From an uncultured Acidobacteriia bacterium (GTDB lineage: Bacteria; Acidobacteriota; Terriglobia; Bryobacterales; Bryobacteraceae): a stretch of 64,000 nt of DNA. The position numbers were made by a program, and so were the translations under genes. Below the pieces are notes generated by a model, which searched no databases, was not told where the DNA came from, and saw only the letters and a list, made by a program, of their open reading frames with translations. Position 1 is the stretch's first letter. Every line of letters begins with the position of its first letter. The DNA lies in NCBI GenBank assembly GCA_903907865.1, contig CAIVPR010000076.1, forward strand, positions 1 through 64,000, read 5' to 3'. Below are positions 28,518 to 35,157 of the stretch, one piece after another.

Positions 28518-28540
28518 ACGTTGTCGGATGCGATGCCCAT
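28495..28540. repeat. Perfect 23-base tandem repeat over the antitoxin start
   Basis: Two identical units (28495-28517 and 28518-28540), each starting ACGTTGTCGG and ending CGATGCCCAT. On the minus strand each ends up providing ATG-GGC-ATC-GCA, so the DUF1778 start and its first seven codons are doubled. Since 23 is not a multiple of three, only the inner copy is in frame. Confidence 0.92.
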
Positions 28541-28628
28541 ATTGGATCCTTGACCCCATTGTACGCAAAGCGCAGGGGCTTCGAAGAACGGAGTCCTCAC
28601 GATGGCGCTCTCGACCCGAGTTGGACTG

Positions 28629-28634
28629 TACAAT
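28629..28634 (+). promoter_or_regulatory. -10 box of mazE (leaderless arrangement)
   Basis: TACAAT with only six bases (ACGGCT) between it and the mazE ATG at 28641, so the transcript would start at or next to the start codon. A divergent TACAAT for the DUF1778 gene lies 66 bases away on the other strand. Confidence 0.55.
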
Positions 28635-28640
28635 ACGGCT

Positions 28641-28892
28641 ATGGTCGTTGCACTTGAGAACGTGGGGAGTTCGCGTGGTATCCGGATACCGGAGTCCCTC
28701 ATCGAACAATGCGGTCTGGGCGAAAGTGTCGACCTCAAGGTCGTCAATGGCGACTTAGTGATTACCACTTGTCGCAACCCCCGCGAAGGCTGGGATGCAG
28801 CATTCGAACGTGCAGGTTCATCAGCCACCGACCAATTGCTTCTTGAAGGTCTGTCGCCCAACAGGTTCGATCACGAGGAATGGGAGTGGTAG
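28641..28892 (+). CDS. mazE: MazE-like AbrB-fold antitoxin
   Basis: 83 residues. The swapped-hairpin AbrB/MazE domain is clear: ENVGSSRGIRIPESLIEQCGL, then GESVDLKVVNGDLVIT. The acidic tail (NRFDHEEWEW) is the part that normally occupies MazF. It binds its own promoter and neutralises the toxin. The ATG at 28641 is preferred over an earlier in-frame ATG at 28602 because it begins the conserved domain and has a -10 box six bases upstream. It overlaps mazF by 13 bases. Confidence 0.87.
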   Translation: MVVALENVGSSRGIRIPESLIEQCGLGESVDLKVVNGDLVITTCRNPREGWDAAFERAGSSATDQLLLEGLSPNRFDHEEWEW

Positions 28893-29218
28893 TGACTTGG
28901 CCCCGCCTCGACGAGGTGTGGCTTGTCGAATTGGACCCTGTGGTCGGTTCCGAAATCAAGAAAACCCAGCCTTGTTTGGTTGTGTCTCCAGATCAGGCCA
29001 ACCGGCATCTCCAGACCGTGATCGTGGCTCCTCTGACGTCGACGGTACGACCCTATCCGTCCCGGGTCGATGTAGCGTTTGGAGGCCGACAAGGCCAAGT
29101 TGCCTTGGACCAACTTCGCACGGTCGACCGGCAGCGGCTAGCTCATAGGCTTGGCATGATCGACCCGCTGACCGCGAAAAGAGTTTCCTTGGTACTGGTT
29201 GAAATGTTCAAGCGGTAG
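28880..29218 (+). CDS. mazF: MazF endoribonuclease toxin
   Basis: 112 residues. MazF landmarks are RLDEVWLVELDPVVGSEI, KTQPCLVVSPDQAN, TVIVAPLTST and VALDQLRTVDRQRL, the last holding the usual Asp-Gln-x-Arg-x-x-Asp motif. It cuts mRNA at short sequence motifs when released from MazE. The start inside the end of mazE (13-base overlap) shows coupling. Both genes look intact, unlike the neighbouring acetyltransferase module. Confidence 0.88.
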   Translation: MGVVVTWPRLDEVWLVELDPVVGSEIKKTQPCLVVSPDQANRHLQTVIVAPLTSTVRPYPSRVDVAFGGRQGQVALDQLRTVDRQRLAHRLGMIDPLTAKRVSLVLVEMFKR

Positions 29219-29256
29219 CCAAACCATCGAAGGCCGCGCTCATGGTCTGCCCCGAG

Positions 29257-29490
29257 CTACTTGAAAAAGTGATTGGCCAACCAAATGAACGCTCCAATCC
29301 CGGCGACGAACAGTGCTGTCGCCAACGCCGCATCCAGTATGGGAGCTGTCACCATCCCGCCAATTGCCCCAGCGATGGCCACGCCCATCAGCCCAGCGAA
29401 GCCCCCCTCATGAAATCCAAAGTGTGCACCGGCCAACGCGCGGATCACAGCCCCAATGGCATACACCACGCCGCCGTTGTCAACGTCCAC
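29257..29490 (-). CDS. Small membrane protein of unknown function
   Basis: 77 residues from a GTG (29488-29490) with GGAAG nearby upstream. Two or three hydrophobic, Gly/Ala-rich segments (AIGAVIRALAGAHFG, LMGVAIAGAIGGMV, LFVAGIGAFIWLANHFF) suggest a small integral membrane protein with glycine-zipper character. I know no family for it. It is convergent with mazF and separate from the ccm run by a 87-base gap. Confidence 0.5.
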   Translation of the reverse strand: MDVDNGGVVYAIGAVIRALAGAHFGFHEGGFAGLMGVAIAGAIGGMVTAPILDAALATALFVAGIGAFIWLANHFFK

Positions 29491-29577
29491 GGTCGACTTC
29501 CACTATCCAGATGCCGGTGGCATTTTAATGCGAGAGGGGGAAGTCAAGGACTTCCCCACATTTCCCGGAACACCACT

Positions 29578-30942
29578 CTACTGCTTAATAATCTGCCCGT
29601 CCCGACGCCGCACTTCACCCCAACCGCCATTCAACGGTCCTCTTGGCCCCCGCCCATCCGCGCTGAACGGGAACTTCGCCGCAGCCTTCTCGTCCACCTC
29701 AATCCCCCAACCAGGCTTGGTGCTCGGCCAGATATACCCGTCCTCCAGCACCGGCACCCCGTGGAACACCTCGCGGGAATTCGCGTTGAACGCCGAGTAT
29801 TCCTGCACGCCGAAGTTGTAGCTCACCACGTCCAGCGTCACGTTGGCCATGTGCCCGATCGGCGACACGTCGCCCGGCCCGTGCCACGCCGTCTTCACCC
29901 CGAACGTCTCGCCCAGGATCGCAATTTTCCGGCAAGGCGTGAACCCGCCCGCCTGGGAAACGTGCACCCGGATGTAGTCGATCAGCCGCTCCGACATCAG
30001 CGGAACCCATTCGTGCGGGCTGTTGAACAACTCGCCCATCGCGATCGGAGTCGCGCACTGCTGCCGGATCTGCCGGAAGTATGCGATGTCCTCGGGAGAT
30101 AGCGGGTCCTCCATGAAGAACAACTTGAACTTCTCGGCGTCCTTGGCGAACTGCACGGCTTGGTTGGGCGTCACGCGCTCGTGGACGTCGTGCAGCAGGT
30201 TGACCTCCTCGCCCAGCTGCTTCCGGCACTCCTCGAACAGCTTCAGCGCGCGCCGTATGTACGGCTGCGACTCGAATACCGACCCCTCATGCAACCCCTT
30301 CACCGGAGGCACCGCATTCGCCCCGCCACGACCGCCGCCCGCGCCATAACCTTCGTACCCCGGCGTTCCAACCTGCACGCGAACATTCCGGAAGCCGGCT
30401 TCCATGAAGCCCTTCGCTTGGTCGATGCACTGCTGGTAGTCGTTGCCCGAGGCGTGCGTGTAGGCGTCCGCCGCTTCCCGGCACTTGCCGCCGACCAGAT
30501 CGTACACCGGCATGTTCGCCATGCGGCCCTTGATGTCCCAAAGCGCTTGGTCGACGCCGCTGATGGCGTTGTTCAGGACCGGCCCGTTTTTCCAGTAGGA
30601 ACTGTCGTAGCAGAGCTGCCACGTGTCCTCGATCTTGTCGACAGGATGATTCAGAAGCAGCGGTTTCAAGTACCGCTCGACGGCCGGCTTCACAAGGTCC
30701 GCCCGTTGCGTGAAGGTGGCGCAGCCATAGCCGTACAGGCCGTCCTGGTCGGTGACGATTTTGACCACGGTCAGGCGGACGCCCGCCGGCGCGGTCTCGA
30801 TGACCTGGATGTCCTTGATCTTGGGGCGCGACAGGCCCCGGACGGCTTTCTCCACCGCCGTCTGGGCTTTCTGTTCCCGTGGCGTGACTAGGCCGGCGAG
30901 TCCGGCGGCTGCGATCGACTTCAACACGTTGCGGCGCTGCAT
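29578..30942 (-). CDS. Exported mannonate dehydratase-like enolase-superfamily enzyme
   Basis: 454 residues from the ATG at 30940-30942, with GGGAGAGG six bases upstream. An N-terminal twin-arginine-like signal (MQRRNVLKSIAAAGLAGL) precedes a mandelate racemase/enolase barrel of the ManD/RspA type. Metal ligands are in LLHDVHERV (Asp), FMEDPLS (Glu) and AMGELFNS (Glu), followed by YIRVHVSQAGG and the HGPGD loop. ManD enzymes dehydrate D-mannonate or related sugar acids. Export is unusual for this family but common in this phylum. It begins two bases after ccmD, so it shares the ccm transcript. Confidence 0.85.
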   Translation of the reverse strand: MQRRNVLKSIAAAGLAGLVTPREQKAQTAVEKAVRGLSRPKIKDIQVIETAPAGVRLTVVKIVTDQDGLYGYGCATFTQRADLVKPAVERYLKPLLLNHPVDKIEDTWQLCYDSSYWKNGPVLNNAISGVDQALWDIKGRMANMPVYDLVGGKCREAADAYTHASGNDYQQCIDQAKGFMEAGFRNVRVQVGTPGYEGYGAGGGRGGANAVPPVKGLHEGSVFESQPYIRRALKLFEECRKQLGEEVNLLHDVHERVTPNQAVQFAKDAEKFKLFFMEDPLSPEDIAYFRQIRQQCATPIAMGELFNSPHEWVPLMSERLIDYIRVHVSQAGGFTPCRKIAILGETFGVKTAWHGPGDVSPIGHMANVTLDVVSYNFGVQEYSAFNANSREVFHGVPVLEDGYIWPSTKPGWGIEVDEKAAAKFPFSADGRGPRGPLNGGWGEVRRRDGQIIKQ

Positions 30943-30944
30943 TG

Positions 30945-31097
30945 TTACCTCTCCCTGTCCTCGACAAGCGATTTCAATCTCGCCAGTTCTCCGTCGATCT
31001 TCCGACCGCGCGCTACCAGCATGAGCACGAACAGCGTGATGATGATCCATCCCGCCGAGTACCCGTAGAACAAGAACGTCAGATTCGTAATGTCCAT
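30945..31097 (-). CDS. ccmD: CcmD-like small membrane protein
   Basis: 50 residues from the ATG at 31095-31097. An N-terminal YGYSAGWIIITLFVLMLV membrane segment is followed by a charged cytoplasmic tail (ARGRKIDGELARLK). This is the size and layout of CcmD, which ties the haem chaperone CcmE to the CcmABC complex. It sits directly after ccmC, as expected, and ends two bases before the next start. It is too short for routine gene calling and would easily be missed. Confidence 0.85.
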   Translation of the reverse strand: MDITNLTFLFYGYSAGWIIITLFVLMLVARGRKIDGELARLKSLVEDRER

Positions 31098-31140
31098 TTC
31101 GCTTGAGACCCCCTGATTCTATAACACTTCAAACTATGAT

Positions 31141-31821
31141 TTACCGGGCGTGCAGTTCGCGCCGCAACGAGTCGATCTCACGCTGGGCCGACTCCTGGTG
31201 GAGCCGTACCAGCACCAGTGCCGACGAGATGAGGAACATCGCCAAGATGCCGATCGCGAACGGTCCCCGGAATTCTGGTGCCAGAGTGCCGGTTTCGAGC
31301 ACCGGCCCCGGGTGCTGCGTCCGCACATTGGGCAGCCGGATCGCCATCAACACCAACGGTATGTCGGCATAGGCGAAGATCGAGATGATCGACGACATGG
31401 TGGCGCGTTGCGTCGGTTCGGCGATGGCCGGCCGCACCAGCAGGTAGCCCATGTAGAGCAGGAAACACATCAACTGGCCGGTCATGCGCAGGTCCCACGC
31501 CCACCAGACGCCCCATTGGTTGCGGCCCCAGATGCTGCCGGTCACCAGGTTCAAGAATGTCAGCATCGCGCCGACCTCGACGCAGGAGACCGTGATCGAG
31601 TCGTACACGAAGTTCTTCGTGGCGAGGAACAGGATGGCCGTCACCAGCGCTATCGTGAAGAAGATGTCGGCGTTGATGGCGGCGGGGACGTGGATGAAGA
31701 TGATGCGGTAGACCGCGCCTTGCATGGCCTCGTCGGGAAGCTGGGTGAAGACGGTGTGGAGATTGCCGATCATCACCACGGCGGCGAGGATCGCCAGCAG
31801 GTAGGTAGCTTTTTCACGCAT
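31141..31821 (-). CDS. ccmC: Cytochrome c maturation protein CcmC (haem delivery)
   Basis: 226 residues with six hydrophobic segments. The periplasmic tryptophan-rich loop is WGRNQWGVWWAWDLRMTG, the haem-handling motif WWAWD, and external histidines flank it (IHVPAA before it and later residues). CcmC places haem on CcmE at the outer face of the inner membrane. It lies between ccmB (11 bases) and ccmD (43 bases). Confidence 0.94.
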   Translation of the reverse strand: MREKATYLLAILAAVVMIGNLHTVFTQLPDEAMQGAVYRIIFIHVPAAINADIFFTIALVTAILFLATKNFVYDSITVSCVEVGAMLTFLNLVTGSIWGRNQWGVWWAWDLRMTGQLMCFLLYMGYLLVRPAIAEPTQRATMSSIISIFAYADIPLVLMAIRLPNVRTQHPGPVLETGTLAPEFRGPFAIGILAMFLISSALVLVRLHQESAQREIDSLRRELHAR

Positions 31822-31832
31822 GGTTTGTTCCC

Positions 31833-32513
31833 CTAAACTATCAAAACGTATTCGATCAGGTACAGCGAGAGCGCCGTGTAGATGGCGTCGAATCCCACCA
31901 GCAGCTTGAGTGGCGCGGCGTTGTCGCCGGTGAGCGCTTCTCCGCCGAACAGGGCGGTCGTGGTCCCCATCGCCCCGATCAGCAGGGGGATGAGCACCGG
32001 ATACAGCAGCACGGGCAGCATCAGCTCCCGCAGTCTAACGTTCACGGTCACGGCGCTGAACGCGGTTCCTACGACGGTGATCCCCCAGGTTGCCAGCAGA
32101 ATCACTAGGACGAGCGGGCCGACGTTCTGCGTCCATCGAATGTTGTAGAAGAGCCCGAACACCGGGAGGGAGATGGCCTCGACAATGACCAACAGACAGA
32201 AGGCCGAGACGGATTTCCCGAGGAACAGGGCCCACGACGGGGCAGGGGAAGCCAGCAGGACGTCGAGGCAATCGTTGGGTACTTCGCGGGCGAAACCGCG
32301 GTTGACGATGAGGGCCCCGGCGAAGGAGTAAACGAGCCACAGGAGCCCACCGGAGATGGCGTAGAGTTCCTCGCGACCGAGGTCGAAGGCGAAGCTGAAC
32401 AGGACGAGGATGACCAGCGCGAACGATGCAGCGGCGTTGATCGATTCCTTGGTGCGCAACTCGGTCCGCAAATCCTTGCGCGCGATGGCCCAGGCGGCCT
32501 GCAAGCCGCTCAT
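31833..32513 (-). CDS. ccmB: Haem exporter membrane subunit CcmB
   Basis: 226 residues from the ATG at 32511-32513, which overlaps the ccmA stop as ATGA. Six hydrophobic segments follow a basic N terminus (AWAIARKDLRTELRTKE); the segment FAREVPNDCLDVLLASP matches the conserved cytoplasmic loop that contacts CcmA. With CcmA it forms the ABC transporter that releases haem-loaded CcmE. In-frame codons upstream of the ATG are shadow of ccmA. Confidence 0.93.
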   Translation of the reverse strand: MSGLQAAWAIARKDLRTELRTKESINAAASFALVILVLFSFAFDLGREELYAISGGLLWLVYSFAGALIVNRGFAREVPNDCLDVLLASPAPSWALFLGKSVSAFCLLVIVEAISLPVFGLFYNIRWTQNVGPLVLVILLATWGITVVGTAFSAVTVNVRLRELMLPVLLYPVLIPLLIGAMGTTTALFGGEALTGDNAAPLKLLVGFDAIYTALSLYLIEYVLIV

Positions 32514-33211
32514 GTCTGCGCCCCATAAGTCCGATACAACCAACCCGGATCGTTCAGCATTTCCTGTGCACGCGGACCCGTGTGCACGATTTGCCCACGC
32601 TCCAGCAGCGCCACATGAGTCGCCAATTCCATGGCCTCGCGGATCTGGTGAGTCGACATCACAATCGTCGCCCCGCCTCGCAGCGCATCCTGCAGGAGGG
32701 ACTGCAATACCGCGATCGCCTTGTCGTCGAGCGAGGTGAATGGCTCATCCAGGAGCAGGATCTCCGGCTTGTGCAGAAACGCCCGCGCCACCGCCAGCCG
32801 TTGCCGCATCCCCCGGGAGAACTCGCGGGCCATGCCGTCCTTCACTCGCGCCAAACCCACGCGTTCCAGCGCCTCCATGGCGGCCTTGGCGGGACTTTGA
32901 ACCCCGGCCAACTCCCCAAACAGGAGCAAGTTCTCGAAAGCTGACAAATCGTCGTAGACCCCGATCCCGTGCCCGAGGTATCCAACCTTGCGCCGTGCCT
33001 CAGCCCCCCGCGAGGCGTCCCCGAAGATCTTCACGTCACCTTTGGTCGGACGCGACAGGTTCGCCAGAATGCGGAGGAATGTTGTCTTCCCGGCACCGTT
33101 GCGGCCCAGCAGCGCCAGGCAGGAACCCGGCTCGACCGCCAAGTCGGCACCGCGCAGCGCCGGATAGTCGCCGAAGTACTTCCAGACGCGATCAGCCTCG
33201 ACCGCGAGCAT
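32510..33211 (-). CDS. ccmA: Haem exporter ATP-binding subunit CcmA
   Basis: 233 residues of an ABC ATPase: Walker A GRNGAGKTT, signature-like FSRGMRQRLAVAR, Walker B LLLDEPFTS and the switch His in STHQIREA. It powers release of holo-CcmE. The gene overlaps the upstream CnaB-like gene by 20 bases and ccmB by four, indicating one transcript. Confidence 0.94.
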   Translation of the reverse strand: MLAVEADRVWKYFGDYPALRGADLAVEPGSCLALLGRNGAGKTTFLRILANLSRPTKGDVKIFGDASRGAEARRKVGYLGHGIGVYDDLSAFENLLLFGELAGVQSPAKAAMEALERVGLARVKDGMAREFSRGMRQRLAVARAFLHKPEILLLDEPFTSLDDKAIAVLQSLLQDALRGGATIVMSTHQIREAMELATHVALLERGQIVHTGPRAQEMLNDPGWLYRTYGAQT

Positions 33212-34256
33212 TGTTTTCCGTATCCGAATTCGGGTTGCCCTTGCGGTAAAGAATCACGAATCCGACCACCAGCATTCCCAGCACGCTCGCCAGAACCCAT
33301 TTCACCGCACCTGCGGTCTCAATGATGTCAGCCGACCCCAAGGTCATCCCGTACAATTTCGGGAGGTTCATCGTCAGCGCAGGCTGGCCCCCGTTACTGT
33401 CGCCAGGCGCGCCCGATTGTCCCGCTCCTTCGTTTAGGGCACCCGTGCCCTCGATCGAAATTTTGACTGTATCGCTGTCCAAGCCCCAAATGGTCGCCTT
33501 GGTGCGGGGTTCCTGTCCCAAGTCCTTCAGCGATTCGCCCTTGAAGGTCACTCCAACCGGTGCAACCAGCCTGGTCAAACCGCCCTTGGTCAGGATCTTG
33601 TTTTCGAACTCGCCGGGAGTCTTGAACGGCATCGACCACGACAGGTCCACCCGCGATTCGCCCGGCTTCACCGGGAAATCCAGCTTGAACGTGTTCGGTT
33701 TCGGGCCTGGATCCGGTGCCTTGCGGACAGCGAGCCCGCCCGGAGCGGTCGTGTTGACCTCCACCTTGCCGTTGGCCGCCGCCGGAAGGGCGAACTGCAC
33801 CGTGCCCGCGTCTGGATCGTTCCACGTCGTTGTCCCGTCGTTCTTCAGGACGTAGCTTTCGCTCACCTGCAGCACGCCGTCTGCACCGGGTTCGATCAGA
33901 ATCATGTGCTGCTCGACCTTCGCGCCGCCCTGCTTCTTCGAGGACTCGTACACAGGGATTGCTACGCCGGTGGTCGGGCGGCCCGGCGGCAGCATTTTGT
34001 TGTACTGCACGCCGCCGTAGACCGCCTGCAGCAGCAGAGGCCCGGGAGGTCCAGAGGGGACTTCCTTGGTGATCGTAAACTTGCCCGCAGCGTCGGTCTT
34101 GACGCTGTCGATGAACTGCGGACCCTGTTGGGTAGGCTGGAACAGCGTGACTGTGGCACCAGCCTGAGGCTTGCCGGAAGTGGCGTTGGTGACGGTGCCG
34201 TCGACTGCGCCAAATGCGAGTCCAGCGGCCAGAATCAGAAGTGCGAAATACTTCAT
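33192..34256 (-). CDS. Carboxypeptidase regulatory-like membrane protein in the ccm operon
   Basis: 354 residues from the ATG at 34254-34256 (ATGA overlap with the zinc-ribbon gene). A signal peptide (YFALLILAAGLAFG) leads into a carboxypeptidase regulatory-like/CnaB beta domain (DGTVTNATSGKPQAGATVTL, residues about 18-95), then about 220 residues of further beta structure, and a C-terminal membrane anchor (VLASVLGMLVVGFVILY) with a short cytoplasmic tail. The bulk would be periplasmic. It is not a known Ccm protein, but its overlaps with both neighbours suggest a role in cytochrome maturation or its quality control. Function unknown. Confidence 0.75.
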   Translation of the reverse strand: MKYFALLILAAGLAFGAVDGTVTNATSGKPQAGATVTLFQPTQQGPQFIDSVKTDAAGKFTITKEVPSGPPGPLLLQAVYGGVQYNKMLPPGRPTTGVAIPVYESSKKQGGAKVEQHMILIEPGADGVLQVSESYVLKNDGTTTWNDPDAGTVQFALPAAANGKVEVNTTAPGGLAVRKAPDPGPKPNTFKLDFPVKPGESRVDLSWSMPFKTPGEFENKILTKGGLTRLVAPVGVTFKGESLKDLGQEPRTKATIWGLDSDTVKISIEGTGALNEGAGQSGAPGDSNGGQPALTMNLPKLYGMTLGSADIIETAGAVKWVLASVLGMLVVGFVILYRKGNPNSDTENNARGRG

Positions 34257-34681
34257 TTCGACACCGCCATCGGCTTGCCGCACTCGCCGCAGAACTTGAG
34301 GGACTTTTCGAAGGTGGCTCCGCAACTGGGGCATGTGTTTTTCTTCGGGGTCGGGGGCGGTGCCGCGGCGGGCTTCGCAACTGGGGCGGGGCTTTTGTCG
34401 CCCCCCAGCTCCGCCTTGATCCGGTCGATCTCGGCCAAGACGCGCGCCAACTCCTTCTGGAGTTCGAGTTTGTTCGCCTTGTAGTCCTCGTCGGACATCT
34501 TGTCGAGACGGTACTCGAACTGCAGGTCTCGCAAGCTTTCGTAAATGGCCGCCTTGCGTTCGTCCAAGTGGCGGAACGGGGAAACTGGCGCTGGAGCGGG
34601 AATGTCTTTGAGCCGGATGAACAGCAGGTAGCCGATCATGCCGACTCCCAACAGTGATCCGATGATCAGGCTATAGTCCAC
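34253..34681 (-). CDS. Membrane-anchored zinc-ribbon protein in the ccm operon
   Basis: 142 residues: one N-terminal membrane helix (LIIGSLLGVGMIGYLLFI), a helical, charged middle (ERKAAIYESLRDLQFEYRLDKMSDEDY, given in part) and a C-terminal zinc ribbon CPSCGATF...CGECGKPM. The middle segment with its 'LRDLxFExxxGKxxxxDY' rhythm is typical of proteins encoded beside CcmH in several phyla and can be compared with the CcmI-type linker. It lies between ccmH (five bases) and the CnaB-like gene (ATGA). Role unknown; a link to apocytochrome handling is inferred from position. Confidence 0.75.
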   Translation of the reverse strand: MDYSLIIGSLLGVGMIGYLLFIRLKDIPAPAPVSPFRHLDERKAAIYESLRDLQFEYRLDKMSDEDYKANKLELQKELARVLAEIDRIKAELGGDKSPAPVAKPAAAPPPTPKKNTCPSCGATFEKSLKFCGECGKPMAVSK

Positions 34682-34686
34682 GGGAA

Positions 34687-35157
34687 TTAGTCGGTGTCCT
34701 TCTCAATTGTGGCCCGGTACTTGGCCAGCAGCGGATCGTTGTCGTCCGCCACAGGGCCCGCCGCCGGAACGAGGCGTTTGCCTCCAAGCATCTTCTTCAG
34801 CACGAACGCCACCAGCACGCCGCCCAGCAAGAGGGACGCATAGGGCACGATCCAAAAGCTCGATGTCGGATCCGGCCGGAAGATCTTTTCGCCGTACTCG
34901 CGGATGAAGGACGCCACAATCTGGTCGTCGCTCATGCCAGCGCGCTGCATCTTGTAGATCTTCGTGCGTGCCGGCTTGCAGAAATGGCATTGGCCCGACG
35001 ACATGTTGCAATCGAGGTTCTCTGTGCACGATCCGCATTGGCAACTCAGGTGCGTGCCGACGCGTTTTACGTCGTCCGACTCGATCTCCGACGCGGTTTG
35101 GGCCAACGCGGTAAAGACGAGGGCAAGAAACAGGAAACTACGCTTCAACCTGTGCAT
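34687..35157 (-). CDS. ccmH: Cytochrome c maturation thiol protein CcmH
   Basis: 156 residues from the ATG at 35155-35157. A signal peptide (FLFLALVFTALAQ) is followed by a cysteine-rich segment LSCQCGSCTENLDCN, then CHFCKP, and the CcmH helices MSDDQIVASFIREYGEKIF, then a membrane anchor (VPYASLLLGGVLVAFVL). CcmH reduces the apocytochrome CxxCH thiols. The canonical LRCxxC is replaced by LSCQCGSC, so the redox pair is shifted or extra cysteines take part. The gene overlaps ccmF by 20 bases. Confidence 0.88.
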   Translation of the reverse strand: MHRLKRSFLFLALVFTALAQTASEIESDDVKRVGTHLSCQCGSCTENLDCNMSSGQCHFCKPARTKIYKMQRAGMSDDQIVASFIREYGEKIFRPDPTSSFWIVPYASLLLGGVLVAFVLKKMLGGKRLVPAAGPVADDNDPLLAKYRATIEKDTD

